A stretch of DNA of 64,000 nt from an uncultured Methylomonas sp. (lineage in GTDB: Bacteria > Pseudomonadota > Gammaproteobacteria > Methylococcales > Methylomonadaceae): contig CAKZJE010000032.1 in the NCBI GenBank assembly GCA_936941155.1, positions 1-64,000 of the forward strand, read 5' to 3'. A program made the position numbers and the translations under genes. Positions 34,842-43,952 of this stretch are shown here, one piece after another (position 1 is the first letter of the stretch; each line of letters opens with the position of its first letter). The notes beneath the pieces were generated by a model. It was not told where the DNA came from, searched no databases, and saw only the letters and a program-made list of their open reading frames with translations.

Positions 34842-37800
34842 ATGAATCGAATGGTGAATTTTTTTATCGACCGCCCGATTTTTGCCTCCGTGTTGTCGAT
34901 TTTGATTGTGTTGGTAGGCAGCTTGTCCTTATGGAAATTGCCGATTGCGCAATATCCTGAAATCGCTCCGCCGACGATTGTTGTTAGCACGGTTTATCCT
35001 GGTGCGAATTCGCAAGTGGTCGCTGATACGGTGGCAATGCCGATGGAGCAGGAAGTCAACGGCGTGGAAAACATGCTGTATATGTCATCGCAATCTACCA
35101 ATAGCGGCAATATGGCATTAACGATTACCTTTAAGCCCGGCACGGATTTGGACAAAGCACAGGTGTTAGTTCAAAACCGCGTGGCATTGGCAGAGCCAAA
35201 ATTGCCGGAAGAAGTGCGGCGCATTGGCATTAGCGTGAAAAAACGCAGCCCTGATTTAAGTTTAATGATTGGGTTGATTTCACCGAATAAGCGATATGAC
35301 AGCGTTTATTTAAGCAATTACGCTTTGTTGCAAATCAAAGATACTTTGTCGCGCTTGCCCGGCGTGGGCGAAATTGTGCTGCTCGGCGGCAAAGATTACA
35401 GTATGCGTTTATGGCTGAATCCTGAAAAAATCGCGGCACAAAACCTCACCGCCAGCGAAGTGGTGAAAGCGATTCGCGAGCAAAATGTGCAGGTTGCAGC
35501 GGGTGTAATTGGACAGCCGCCCACCGCAAAGAAAACCGATTTTCAATATACCGTCACCACGCAAGGACGGCTGTTAGAGCCAGAACAGTTTGCCAATATT
35601 GTGATTAAACAAAGTGAAAATGGCGAAGTGGTTTATTTAAAAGACGTGGCGCGGGTTGAATTGGGCGCGAAAGATTACAGCTCACATTTTATGCTCAATG
35701 GCGAAGATGCTGTTGGGATGGCGGTCTTTCAAATGCCCGGTTCAAATGCTCTGGAAACCAAAAAAGGTGTGGTTGAAGCCATGGAAAAGCTGAAAACGCA
35801 TTTTCCGCAAGGGCTTGAATATAAACTGGTTTATGACACGGTGGTATTTATTCAGCAATCTATTGATGCAGTGGTGAAAACCCTGTTTGAAGCGATTTTG
35901 CTGGTTGTGATTGTGGTGGTGGTATTTTTGCAAAACTGGCGCGCCACGATAATTCCGCTGCTAAGTGTGCCGGTGTCGTTAATTGGCACGTTTGCGGTGA
36001 TGGCAGCATTGGGATTGTCGCTGAATACCTTGTCATTATTCGGCTTGGTGTTGGCGATTGGGATTGTGGTAGATGATGCGATTGTGGTGGTGGAAAATGT
36101 GGAACGCCATCTCAGCCTAGGTTTAACGGCGCGAGCCGCAACCCGCAAAGCCATGCAGGAAGTGGTGGGGCCGATTATTGCAACATCGTTGGTATTAGCC
36201 GCCGTGTTTGTGCCAACTGCTTTTATTGTTGGTGTATCTGGCGCGTTTTATAAACAATTCGCCTTGACGATTGCCGTATCTACTTTGATTTCCGCTTTCA
36301 ACTCTTTAACTTTAAGCCCCGCGCTGTGTGCGTTGTTGCTAGACAGAGCACATCATAATCAAGATGCTTTTACCCGCTTTTTGGACTGGTTATTGGGACG
36401 ATTTTTTCGCGGTTTCAATCGTTTTTTTGCGTGGTTTAGTCACGGTTATGCGCGTTTAGTGGGGCGTTTAATTCGGATGACGGTGTTAGTTTTGCTGTTT
36501 TATGCCGGATTGAACGGGCTGAATTGGTTGGCGTTTGAAAAAGTGCCGACTGGATTTATTCCACAGCAAGACCAAGGCTATATGGTGACATACGCACAAT
36601 TACCTGATGCCGCTTCCGTGAGTCGTACTGAAGAGTTGGTTAAAGAAATCAATAAAATTGCCAAAAACACGCCCGGCGTGGGAAATGTGATTTCTTATGT
36701 GGGTTGGTCGGTGCTGACGGGTTCTTTTCAATCAAATCTTGCTACCGTTTTTATTCGCTTAAAAAGTTTTGAACTACGCAAAGGACATCCAGAAATGTCG
36801 TCTGAGGCATTGGTGAAACAATTCGGCAAACAATTTGCGCAAATTCCCAATGCCCAGATTAAAGTTTTTCCACCGCCGCCGGTGCGTGGAATGAGTTCAG
36901 TTGGCGGTTTTAAACTGCAAATTCAAGATCGTTCAAATGCAGGACTGGCGCAGTTGCAAAAAGTGAATACGGAATTTATCGAAAAAGGCAATCAACAACC
37001 GGGCTTGGTGGGGCTGTTTAGCACGTTTCGCGCTGACGCGCCGCAGCTATTTGTGAATGTGGATAGGATTCGTAGTAAAGCGATGGGCGTACCGCTGAAT
37101 GAAATTTTTGATACTTTGCAGATTTATTTAGGTTCATTGTATGTGAATGATTTTAATAATTTTGGTCGCACTTTTCAGGTGATTGCTCAAGCGGATGCGC
37201 AGTTTCGGATGCAGCCGGACGATATTGTTAAACTGAAAACCCGCACCGCAGACGGGCATATTGTGCCTTTAGGTTCGTTGGTGACTGTGCAAAACACCAC
37301 AGGTTCGGACAAAATCACCCGCTACAATATGTATCCTGCCGCAGAAATCAACGGTAGCACCTTGCCAGGCGTCAGTTCTGGGCAGGCGATTAAACTGATG
37401 ACCGATTTGCTGGAGCGCGAATTGCCGGCTGGCTTTGGTTTTGAATGGACGGAAGTGAGCTTGCAGCAAGTGTTAGCGGGAAATGTAGGCTTGCTGGTGT
37501 TTCCTTTAAGTGTGATTTTTGTGTTTTTGGTGTTGGCAGCACAATACGAAAGCTGGTCGTTGCCGTTTACGGTGATTTTGATTGTGCCAATGTGTATTTT
37601 GTCGTCAATGGCAGGCGTGTGGCTGTGCGGAATGGATAATAATATTTTCACGCAAGTGGGTTTTATCGTGTTGGTCGGTTTGGCGAGTAAAAATGCAATT
37701 TTAATTGTAGAGTTTGCCAAACGTCGGCAAGGACACGGTTTAGATCGTTTTGAAGCAGTGATAGATGCAGCAAAAATTAGATTGCGTCCGATTTTAATGA

Positions 37801-38024
37801 CTTCGTTTGCGTTTATTTTGGGCGTGTTTCCGTTGGTGATTTCCACAGGTGCGGGTTCAGAATCGCGGCGGATTTTGGGCACGGCGGTTTTTAGCGGCAT
37901 GATTGGCGTGACGTTTTTTGGCTTGTTATTAACGCCAGTGTTTTATGTGGCGATACAGGGTTTAACGCAGCGGTTATTTCCTGCGAAACCGAGTCAAGAA
38001 ATCGTTGTGGAGAAAAAATTATGA
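34842..38024 (+). CDS. RND multidrug efflux permease, HAE1 (AcrB/MexB) family
   Basis: 1060 aa. It starts NRMVNFFIDRPIFASVLSILIVL and has twelve transmembrane helices in two halves with large periplasmic loops. The helix-4 motif GIVVDDAIVVVENVER contains the two proton-relay aspartates. The pump exports drugs or other amphiphiles using the proton gradient. It is co-transcribed with the adaptor, and its stop overlaps the outer-membrane gene start as ATGA. Confidence 0.96.
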   Translation: MNRMVNFFIDRPIFASVLSILIVLVGSLSLWKLPIAQYPEIAPPTIVVSTVYPGANSQVVADTVAMPMEQEVNGVENMLYMSSQSTNSGNMALTITFKPGTDLDKAQVLVQNRVALAEPKLPEEVRRIGISVKKRSPDLSLMIGLISPNKRYDSVYLSNYALLQIKDTLSRLPGVGEIVLLGGKDYSMRLWLNPEKIAAQNLTASEVVKAIREQNVQVAAGVIGQPPTAKKTDFQYTVTTQGRLLEPEQFANIVIKQSENGEVVYLKDVARVELGAKDYSSHFMLNGEDAVGMAVFQMPGSNALETKKGVVEAMEKLKTHFPQGLEYKLVYDTVVFIQQSIDAVVKTLFEAILLVVIVVVVFLQNWRATIIPLLSVPVSLIGTFAVMAALGLSLNTLSLFGLVLAIGIVVDDAIVVVENVERHLSLGLTARAATRKAMQEVVGPIIATSLVLAAVFVPTAFIVGVSGAFYKQFALTIAVSTLISAFNSLTLSPALCALLLDRAHHNQDAFTRFLDWLLGRFFRGFNRFFAWFSHGYARLVGRLIRMTVLVLLFYAGLNGLNWLAFEKVPTGFIPQQDQGYMVTYAQLPDAASVSRTEELVKEINKIAKNTPGVGNVISYVGWSVLTGSFQSNLATVFIRLKSFELRKGHPEMSSEALVKQFGKQFAQIPNAQIKVFPPPPVRGMSSVGGFKLQIQDRSNAGLAQLQKVNTEFIEKGNQQPGLVGLFSTFRADAPQLFVNVDRIRSKAMGVPLNEIFDTLQIYLGSLYVNDFNNFGRTFQVIAQADAQFRMQPDDIVKLKTRTADGHIVPLGSLVTVQNTTGSDKITRYNMYPAAEINGSTLPGVSSGQAIKLMTDLLERELPAGFGFEWTEVSLQQVLAGNVGLLVFPLSVIFVFLVLAAQYESWSLPFTVILIVPMCILSSMAGVWLCGMDNNIFTQVGFIVLVGLASKNAILIVEFAKRRQGHGLDRFEAVIDAAKIRLRPILMTSFAFILGVFPLVISTGAGSESRRILGTAVFSGMIGVTFFGLLLTPVFYVAIQGLTQRLFPAKPSQEIVVEKKL

Positions 38025-39475
38025 GAGAAAAACTGACTGGGTTTATGACTGGCAGTCCTCAAAGGACTGCCAGTCATGTTGCCATGCTCATAGCAACTAG
38101 CCTTTTAACCGCCTGTGTTGTAGGTTCTGATTATCAACCGCCAACCGTTGCCACACCTGAAACGTTTGCCGGAAGTTCACAGCCTGAATTTTCCAGCAAA
38201 TCAGTCGAAGTGGTGTGGTGGCAATTGTTTAAAGACGCGCAACTCACCGCACTGGTCAATGAAACCTTGCAGCATAATCACGATTTAGCCGCCGCCAATG
38301 CCAATTTACGCGAAGCCCGCGCTTTATATTTGCAAGCCAGTTTAAATTTATCACCCTCCGTCACCAGCCGCGCCAGTTACACAGACCAAATGCGCAGCAC
38401 CGGAGCGTTAAACAACCGGACTTTCGCCCCGCGTGATTTAAAACTTTACAACACCGGTTTTGATGCAGCTTGGGAATTGGATTTATTTGGGCGAGTACAA
38501 CGCACAATGGAAGCTAGTAATGATGAGCTGGAAATGCAGGAAGCCAATCTGAAAGATGTCACGGTTAGTTTAATTGCCGAAGTTGCTCGCAATTATTTTG
38601 AATTACGCGGCTTGCAAAATCAGTTAGCGATTTTGAAACAAAATGTGGAAAATCAGCAGCAAACTTTAAAAATCATCCAAGCGCGAGTTGATAACGGACG
38701 CGGCACGGAACTGGACACTTCCAGAGCCTCAGCGCAACTGGATTCCACACTGGCAACCCTGCCAGCGGTAGAAGCAGCGACCAGCTATACGATTCATCGT
38801 TTGAGTGTCTTAACCGGACAATTGCCGAATGCGTTAACCACAAAATTATCGCAAACCGCGCCACTTCCCAAGTTGCCAGAAATTGTCGCGATTGGAAATC
38901 CAGCTGATTTATTACGTCGTCGCCCCGATGTGCGTATGGTAGAACGACGTTTAGCCGCTTCAACCGCGCGGATTGGCGTTATTACTGCGGATTTATTCCC
39001 GAAAGTCAGTTTTGGCGGTTCTATTTCGTTGGAAGCCAGCAGCTTATCAGGATTCGCAGGCTCAGGCGCAATGGCTTATTCTTTGGGGCCGCGTATTAGT
39101 TGGGCGGCGTTTAATTTAAATCGAGTTTTTGCACAAATCAAAGCAGCGGATGCTCATGTGGAAGCGGATTTAGCCAGTTATCAGCAAATAGTGTTGAATG
39201 TGTTGGAAGAAACTGAAAACGCGCTGGTGAGTTATAACAAAATTCGAGTTAAGCAAGGCTTGTTGGCTTCGGCGGTTAAATCAAGTGTGAAAGCGCGTGA
39301 TTTGGCACAACTGCGTTTTAATGCGGGCGTGACCGATTTTTTGACCGTGTTGGATAGTGAATCGCGTTTATTGCAACAGCAAAACCAGTTTGCACAAGCC
39401 CAAACTGAGACCGCAACTGCGTTAATTAGTGTTTATAAAGCGTTGGGCGGTGGTTGGGAAGCGCAACATCCATAA
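38021..39475 (+). CDS. RND outer-membrane factor lipoprotein (OprM/NodT type)
   Basis: 484 aa. The lipobox LLTAC lies at about residues 29-33, followed by GSDYQPP and two TolC-like repeats (WWQLFKDAQLTALV; DAAWELDLFGRVQ; RRRPDVRMVERRLAAS). It forms the exit duct of the pump. Unusually, a 33-bp palindrome (38045-38077) is inserted in frame between the first 8 residues and the hydrophobic segment. Removing it leaves MREKLTGF directly joined to VAMLIATSLLTAC, an ordinary lipoprotein signal. Confidence 0.94.
   Translation: MREKLTGFMTGSPQRTASHVAMLIATSLLTACVVGSDYQPPTVATPETFAGSSQPEFSSKSVEVVWWQLFKDAQLTALVNETLQHNHDLAAANANLREARALYLQASLNLSPSVTSRASYTDQMRSTGALNNRTFAPRDLKLYNTGFDAAWELDLFGRVQRTMEASNDELEMQEANLKDVTVSLIAEVARNYFELRGLQNQLAILKQNVENQQQTLKIIQARVDNGRGTELDTSRASAQLDSTLATLPAVEAATSYTIHRLSVLTGQLPNALTTKLSQTAPLPKLPEIVAIGNPADLLRRRPDVRMVERRLAASTARIGVITADLFPKVSFGGSISLEASSLSGFAGSGAMAYSLGPRISWAAFNLNRVFAQIKAADAHVEADLASYQQIVLNVLEETENALVSYNKIRVKQGLLASAVKSSVKARDLAQLRFNAGVTDFLTVLDSESRLLQQQNQFAQAQTETATALISVYKALGGGWEAQHP
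38045..38077. repeat. palindromic repeat inserted in a lipoprotein signal region
   Basis: 33-bp inverted repeat ATGACTGGCAGTCCT, CAA, AGGACTGCCAGTCAT, read in frame as MTGSPQRTASH. Core arms match 7783-7815, with compensating end changes. Confidence 0.93.
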
Positions 39476-39512
39476 CGCAACATTAAGAACTGATGTTACG
39501 CATGAAAATCAC

Positions 39513-39627
39513 TTTTCCACGAAAAACACAAAAAGCACGAACAGGTGAGGCAGTATTTCACTTTATTAGAAAACCCCAAGATTTGAATCACCTATTTTTC
39601 GTGTGTTTCGTGCTTTTCGTGGACAAT
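39513..39627. repeat. long imperfect inverted repeat, TTCCACGAAAAACAC arms
   Basis: Left arm 39513-39540 (TTTTCCACGAAAAACAC...AAGCACGA) pairs with right arm 39598-39627 (TTCGTGTGTTTCGTGCTTTTCGTGGA), leaving a centre of about 57 bp. Confidence 0.75.
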
Positions 39628-39667
39628 TAAAGTATCAGTGACTTAAGTGTTGTGGAGACAATCTTCT

Positions 39668-39705
39668 GAAATTTATAAGACGACCAGTCGTCTTGAAAAT
39701 TTTTC
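39668..39705. repeat. palindrome with GACGACCAGTCGTC core
   Basis: GAAATTTAT flank, AAGACGACCAGTCGTCTT core, GAAAATTTTTC flank; fourth copy of the family seen at 11133-11171. Confidence 0.88.
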
Positions 39706-39950
39706 CTCATAATTTATGCGCAGCAATTTGGGAGGATAAGCACGAGAGGTTTTCGATTAATGTCGCAAAGCCTCCTAAAAAAACACTGTGTCGCTGATTT
39801 TTTTATCGCATAGATAAATTTGCACAAACTATTAATGCTATCTTTTTGAAAAATAAACAACTTTGCAGACTTAATTTCTGGTTTAAAACTTGCTGCTATT
39901 TTTGATAACCGCAATAGATTGTTTAAAAAACGTAAAGAACAGGTGATTTT

Positions 39951-40502
39951 ATGAGCAAAATTGGCATTTTTTTCGGTACAGATACCGGCAGCACGCGATT
40001 GGTCGCAAAAAAAATTTATAGCATTTTGGGCGCGGACATCGCAGATAAACCGAAAAACATCAATCGCACCCGTGTTGAAGAATTATTGCAATACGACGCA
40101 TTGATTTTAGGAACGCCAAGCTATGGCGTTGGCGACTTGCCGGGCTTGGCGGTGGGTTGTCAGGAGGCGAACTGGGCAGAATTTGTGCCGTATTTGGATG
40201 ATGTTGATTTTTCAGGTAAACGGATTGCTTTGTTTGGATTAGGACATCAAGAGCGTTATGCGTCACGCTTTGCTAGTTCCTTGATTCAGTTGTATCGGGC
40301 TTTTTATGGCTGTGGTGCTCAGATGGTGGGGCGATGGAGTACCGAAGGTTATCAGTTTGAGCATTCTGATTCGATTATTGACAATCAGTTTGTAGGATTG
40401 GTGTTAGATCAACGTGGGCAGGCGTTTTTAACTGATGAACGCTTGAATGTCTGGTTGGCGCAAATTAAGCCGTTGCTTTTGCCTGAATTAGTGCAAGACT
40501 AA
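39951..40502 (+). CDS. flavodoxin, long-chain type
   Basis: 183 aa. The FMN phosphate loop FGTDTGSTRLVAKKI (about residues 8-22) and the ring-binding stretches LGTPSYGVGDLPG and FGLGHQERYASRF match long-chain flavodoxins (FldA/NifF type). It carries electrons in the cytoplasm. No nif or partner genes adjoin, so the exact role is open. An ACAGGTGA site precedes ATG 39951. Confidence 0.93.
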   Translation: MSKIGIFFGTDTGSTRLVAKKIYSILGADIADKPKNINRTRVEELLQYDALILGTPSYGVGDLPGLAVGCQEANWAEFVPYLDDVDFSGKRIALFGLGHQERYASRFASSLIQLYRAFYGCGAQMVGRWSTEGYQFEHSDSIIDNQFVGLVLDQRGQAFLTDERLNVWLAQIKPLLLPELVQD

Positions 40503-40540
40503 ATTGAGTTGCGATTAAATTAAAATTAATGCAGCTACCT

Positions 40541-40576
40541 AAACCTTCCATGTTTTTTTAGAGATCTGGAAGGTCT
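40541..40576. repeat. degenerate palindrome AAACCTTCCATG...CTGGAAGGTCT
   Basis: Relative of the AGACCTTCCAGG family with a T-rich centre, 39 bp after the flavodoxin stop. Confidence 0.7.
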
Positions 40577-40605
40577 GGGCGATAAGTAATTAAACAAAAA
40601 TTTTG

Positions 40606-40648
40606 GAATGCAAGCTTTGCTTGCAATGTCAGGCAAAGCCTGACTTCC
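40606..40648. repeat. double hairpin GCAAGCTTTGCTTGC and TCAGGCAAAGCCTGA
   Basis: Two adjacent small palindromes enclosed by GGAA / TTCC. Only one copy was noticed in the window. Confidence 0.7.
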
Positions 40649-40711
40649 GGTATTTGATAATGCTTTGAAAGTTATTCTCACTCACTTAAAATTTTTGCGT
40701 CTTTACAAATC

Positions 40712-43270
40712 TTAAATTCTTAAAAAATTAACGCGCATTAACAATTTGTAAACACAAACACCAAATAATAAAGAAACAAAAGTAACAGCAATAATATTTT
40801 GCTGGGTTGCCAATGGCGACATCCGTACCAACAAATGCACTGGAATCATATGGGTTAAATAAATATAAAAACTAGCAGCACTGATATTTAACACAATGGT
40901 ATGAAAAAACTTCGGCGTTTTAATTCTAGGCATCCACAAAATACTAAAACTGCCGAAAATCAACCAAAGACTATAGCTGAACTCCTCGGTTGTTAAAAAT
41001 CGAAACGTCACCAAAATTAGTAATGTAATCAGTAGTTTTTGCAAATTCGATTTAGCAAAATACAAACACCATCCCACTAAAAAAATATACATTAATTTAT
41101 CTGGCGTGTGCTTTAAATAATTCACTTCATTTAATACGCCAGAGCCATTGCTAATCACTAAAGCAATTGAAAAAAGCAATATGCCAAATAAATAAGGATG
41201 CAAACTAATGATTTTTCGGTAAGCGGGAATAATAAATAACGAGGTGAAAATCAACAGAATTTGCCATGTGGTTTCAATAAACCAATAAGGCTGTAAAAAC
41301 GAGGTTAAGTGTGATTGATAATTACTGAGAAAAATAAATGCCCAGCCATTAATTTCTTTGCCAACTAAATAATGCCAAGATTGATAGATTGATAAAATCA
41401 AATAATAAGGCAATAAAACTTTACGCATAAACGGCATTAAAACTGAACCAACCATGCCATTAAATAATTTTGTCGATTGAAAGCGGGCAATATTAAAAGC
41501 AACCAGTAATAGCAATAAATTTGCGCCACCGGACAGATGTAAAGGGATTTTGTGTTCGGCAATAACGTGAGTCAGCACCACGCCAATAATAGCCAGAGCT
41601 CGCCACAAGATTTCCACATCCAGTTCCACAAAAACAGATTTCTTTTTCGGCAAAGTTTTTTCTAAATTATCCAGTGAAATGTGTTCCCAATTCATTGGCA
41701 CATAGCCTAATATTTTTTCAATCGCAATCGAAACTCGCACATAAGTTAAGGAATCGCCGCCTAAACTGACGAAAGTAGCATCACCTGCGGGCAGATTTCT
41801 TAAGCCCATTGCGGATTGAAAAATAGCAGGAAACGATTCATCTTCGGTTTTGCCTTCATGCTGTTGATTGGCTAAGGCAACAATTGCCATGTAATCCACT
41901 TTTCCTGATGATAAGACGGGTAATTTATCTAGCTTTAGCAAAATAAAGGCTGTCGAGGGGATTTTTAAACGCAGAGCTAACGTTTTAAACAAGGTGTTAT
42001 TAATTTCGCTTTCTAAAACGGCGATGATAATGCTCTCATCATTGCTGACTACCACGCTTTTAATTTGCTTTTCTAATAGAAAATCTTCAATCGCATCTAA
42101 GTCAATGCGTAAACCAAATATTTTGGAAAAGCGACTTTCCCGCCCCACAATCCGATATAAACCAATCGCATTGCAACAAGCAATATCGCCGGTAATGAGC
42201 TGCTCTATTTCTGCGGGTTTTGTCAAATCTTCAGCAGAAAGAGCGTATCCCATCATCACATTAGGGCCGCGATACACCAGACGACCTGCTTTTTCGCGTT
42301 CTTCAATCACTTGGTCGCGATCATCTATTAAAAAAAACTCACCTTGCGGAATGGCAAAGCCAATGTAAGCGGGATATTGGAGGACTAAATCAGGCGGCAA
42401 ATAGGCCATGCGTGCGGTTGCCTCGGTTTGCCCGTACATAACAAAAAACGCAACATTTTTTTTCGCTGTCCATGCCGCCCAGGTTTTCACTTTTTCCACA
42501 GACATCTTGCCGCCGGCTTGGGTGATGTAGCGCAAGTGTGCAATTGCATTTTTTTTAGTTTCCAAAAAATGAATGCGTTCTAACAGGTCAAATGTGTGAG
42601 GAACACCTGCAAAACTGGTCGCTTGATAGGTTTCAAAAAAATTCCAAAAACTCGGTTCTATCACTGATTCATCCGTGAGCAGCAAGGTTGCCCCGACAGC
42701 AAAATGTGAGTTGATAACCGACAAACCGTAAGAATAGTGAAAAGGCAAGGTGGTGATGGCTTTATCGGTTTGGGTAATTTGCAAATATTGCGCAATGGAT
42801 TGCGCATTTGCCACAATATTTTGCCGTGACAAGCGCACTAATTTGGGATTTCCAGTTGAGCCTGAGGTTGATAATAAAACAGCTAATTGCGGATGTAGGT
42901 TAGGGTGTTGGTTGTTTTCGGAATGTAAAGTCCAGTTGCCGTTATCATCACGCCGATATATCCAATTGGGTTTATATAATTCAATCACAGAGGCGTTGAC
43001 ATCGCTATTATCTGTCACATAACGTAGAAAAATAATCGGATGTCGGTTTCTTAATGCAGCAAGGTAGGCAATCATTGCAGGCAGTTCATTCACTGACTCA
43101 ATCATTAATAGACCACGCTTCTCACCTAATTGCAGGGCAAATTGGTCAACTTGGGCAATTAATTGCTGATACGATATTTTTTCACCTTGTTTGGTGATAA
43201 TAGCAATTTTATTTTGATAGCTTTCAAGCGTATCGAAAAAGAAATTGTCTTCATATTTGATATTGTCCAA
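40712..43270 (-). CDS. adenylation-carrier-acyltransferase fusion protein
   Basis: 852 aa. Residues 1 to about 460 form an AMP-binding enzyme: LSTSGSTGNPKLVRLS core motif, FHYSYGLSV, MYGQTEATARM, TGDIA. A carrier domain of about 70 residues follows, with the phosphopantetheine serine in LGGDSLTY (S507). The last 300 residues are a membrane acyltransferase-3-like domain of about ten helices, starting WRALAIIGVVLTHVIA. The enzyme could activate an acid, load it on its own carrier and pass it to a membrane or surface acceptor. It is a single gene; the substrate is unknown. Confidence 0.85.
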   Translation of the reverse strand: MDNIKYEDNFFFDTLESYQNKIAIITKQGEKISYQQLIAQVDQFALQLGEKRGLLMIESVNELPAMIAYLAALRNRHPIIFLRYVTDNSDVNASVIELYKPNWIYRRDDNGNWTLHSENNQHPNLHPQLAVLLSTSGSTGNPKLVRLSRQNIVANAQSIAQYLQITQTDKAITTLPFHYSYGLSVINSHFAVGATLLLTDESVIEPSFWNFFETYQATSFAGVPHTFDLLERIHFLETKKNAIAHLRYITQAGGKMSVEKVKTWAAWTAKKNVAFFVMYGQTEATARMAYLPPDLVLQYPAYIGFAIPQGEFFLIDDRDQVIEEREKAGRLVYRGPNVMMGYALSAEDLTKPAEIEQLITGDIACCNAIGLYRIVGRESRFSKIFGLRIDLDAIEDFLLEKQIKSVVVSNDESIIIAVLESEINNTLFKTLALRLKIPSTAFILLKLDKLPVLSSGKVDYMAIVALANQQHEGKTEDESFPAIFQSAMGLRNLPAGDATFVSLGGDSLTYVRVSIAIEKILGYVPMNWEHISLDNLEKTLPKKKSVFVELDVEILWRALAIIGVVLTHVIAEHKIPLHLSGGANLLLLLVAFNIARFQSTKLFNGMVGSVLMPFMRKVLLPYYLILSIYQSWHYLVGKEINGWAFIFLSNYQSHLTSFLQPYWFIETTWQILLIFTSLFIIPAYRKIISLHPYLFGILLFSIALVISNGSGVLNEVNYLKHTPDKLMYIFLVGWCLYFAKSNLQKLLITLLILVTFRFLTTEEFSYSLWLIFGSFSILWMPRIKTPKFFHTIVLNISAASFYIYLTHMIPVHLLVRMSPLATQQNIIAVTFVSLLFGVCVYKLLMRVNFLRI

Positions 43271-43588
43271 TTAAAACACCTTTATTGCATAGTTTATACG
43301 ACAATATAATAATTGATACTGTATATTTTACAAAAATAATTCATTTTACATTGTTGTAGATTTGTAATGAAAAAGACTTTGTGTTTTTTGCTATATAAGC
43401 GTTAAGTATTTGAACAAAGGTTTTAAAGGATATGTAGGTTCGGATTTATCCGAACAATGCGAATTTGTCGCACCTATAAAAATAGCAATACCTTGAAACT
43501 TATGCTTTGTTACTTAATTGCGTTTGATGAGTGGAAAGTTTTTTAGCAGAGATTAATTCAATTTTTTCAAACAATTGTTTTTGTAAAA
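43271..43588. other. intergenic region with repeat and antitoxin remnant
   Basis: These 318 bp contain the nested palindrome at 43434-43477 and a 30-codon antitoxin-like remnant at 43500-43592. The promoter of the fusion gene should lie near 43280-43330. Confidence 0.65.
43434..43477. repeat. nested palindrome GTAGGTTCGGATTTATCCGAAC...CACCTAT
   Basis: The inner hairpin TTCGGATTTATCCGAA is perfect. The outer GTAGGT / ACCTAT arms match the 16805-16851 element. Confidence 0.8.
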
Positions 43589-43592
43589 TCAT
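43500..43592 (-). pseudogene. truncated VapB-like antitoxin N-terminus
   Basis: A 30-codon ORF reads MILQKQLFEKIELISAKKL and then unrelated residues. It resembles the ILQQQIMQELQYIPEHKL start of the antitoxins at 44330 and 45792. It overlaps the DUF4926 stop as ATGA. Shorter, more decayed copies are at 44568-44624, 45364-45392 and 46055-46083. Confidence 0.6.
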
Positions 43593-43942
43593 AATGCAAC
43601 AGCTTTTGCAGTTGTTTTAGTCATATAGGGCAATTGTTTTTTAAGTGATAGAAAGCACGCATAATGCAAAATTTCTTCTGCTGTATCTTCGGGTAGATTT
43701 GGGATTAAATTAACCACTCGTTCAGCCGCAGAAAGCCATTGTTTAGTTTCAGAACGCCACGCCAGCATAAATTGTTTGCTTTCTAACGCTAAACAAGCCA
43801 AGGTTTCGCCGTCTTCATTGCTGAATTCAATTTCATAATAATTTTCATTATGGCAATGCACAATTGCGCCTAACATGCCACTGTGTAAGTTTTTTTCTGG
43901 AATATCGGTTATTAATTCGATTAAATCGCCTATTTGTAACAT
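43589..43942 (-). CDS. DUF4926-domain protein
   Basis: 117 aa. The first 60 residues follow the DUF4926 pattern (GDLIELITDIPEKNLHSGMLGAIVH, then YEIEFSNEDGETLA), a small SH3-like fold found beside toxin-antitoxin and DUF6883 genes. A C-terminal extension of about 55 residues looks helical. It lies 10 bp after the DUF6883 gene, so the two are probably one unit. Confidence 0.75.
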   Translation of the reverse strand: MLQIGDLIELITDIPEKNLHSGMLGAIVHCHNENYYEIEFSNEDGETLACLALESKQFMLAWRSETKQWLSAAERVVNLIPNLPEDTAEEILHYACFLSLKKQLPYMTKTTAKAVAL

Positions 43943-43952
43943 TTCTATCCCC

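Larger units (their letters stand above)
39476..39950. other. intergenic region with two repeat elements
   Basis: These 475 bp hold a long imperfect inverted repeat (39513-39627), a GACGACCAGTCGTC element (39668-39705) and the flavodoxin promoter region. I see no coding sequence of quality. Confidence 0.7.
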
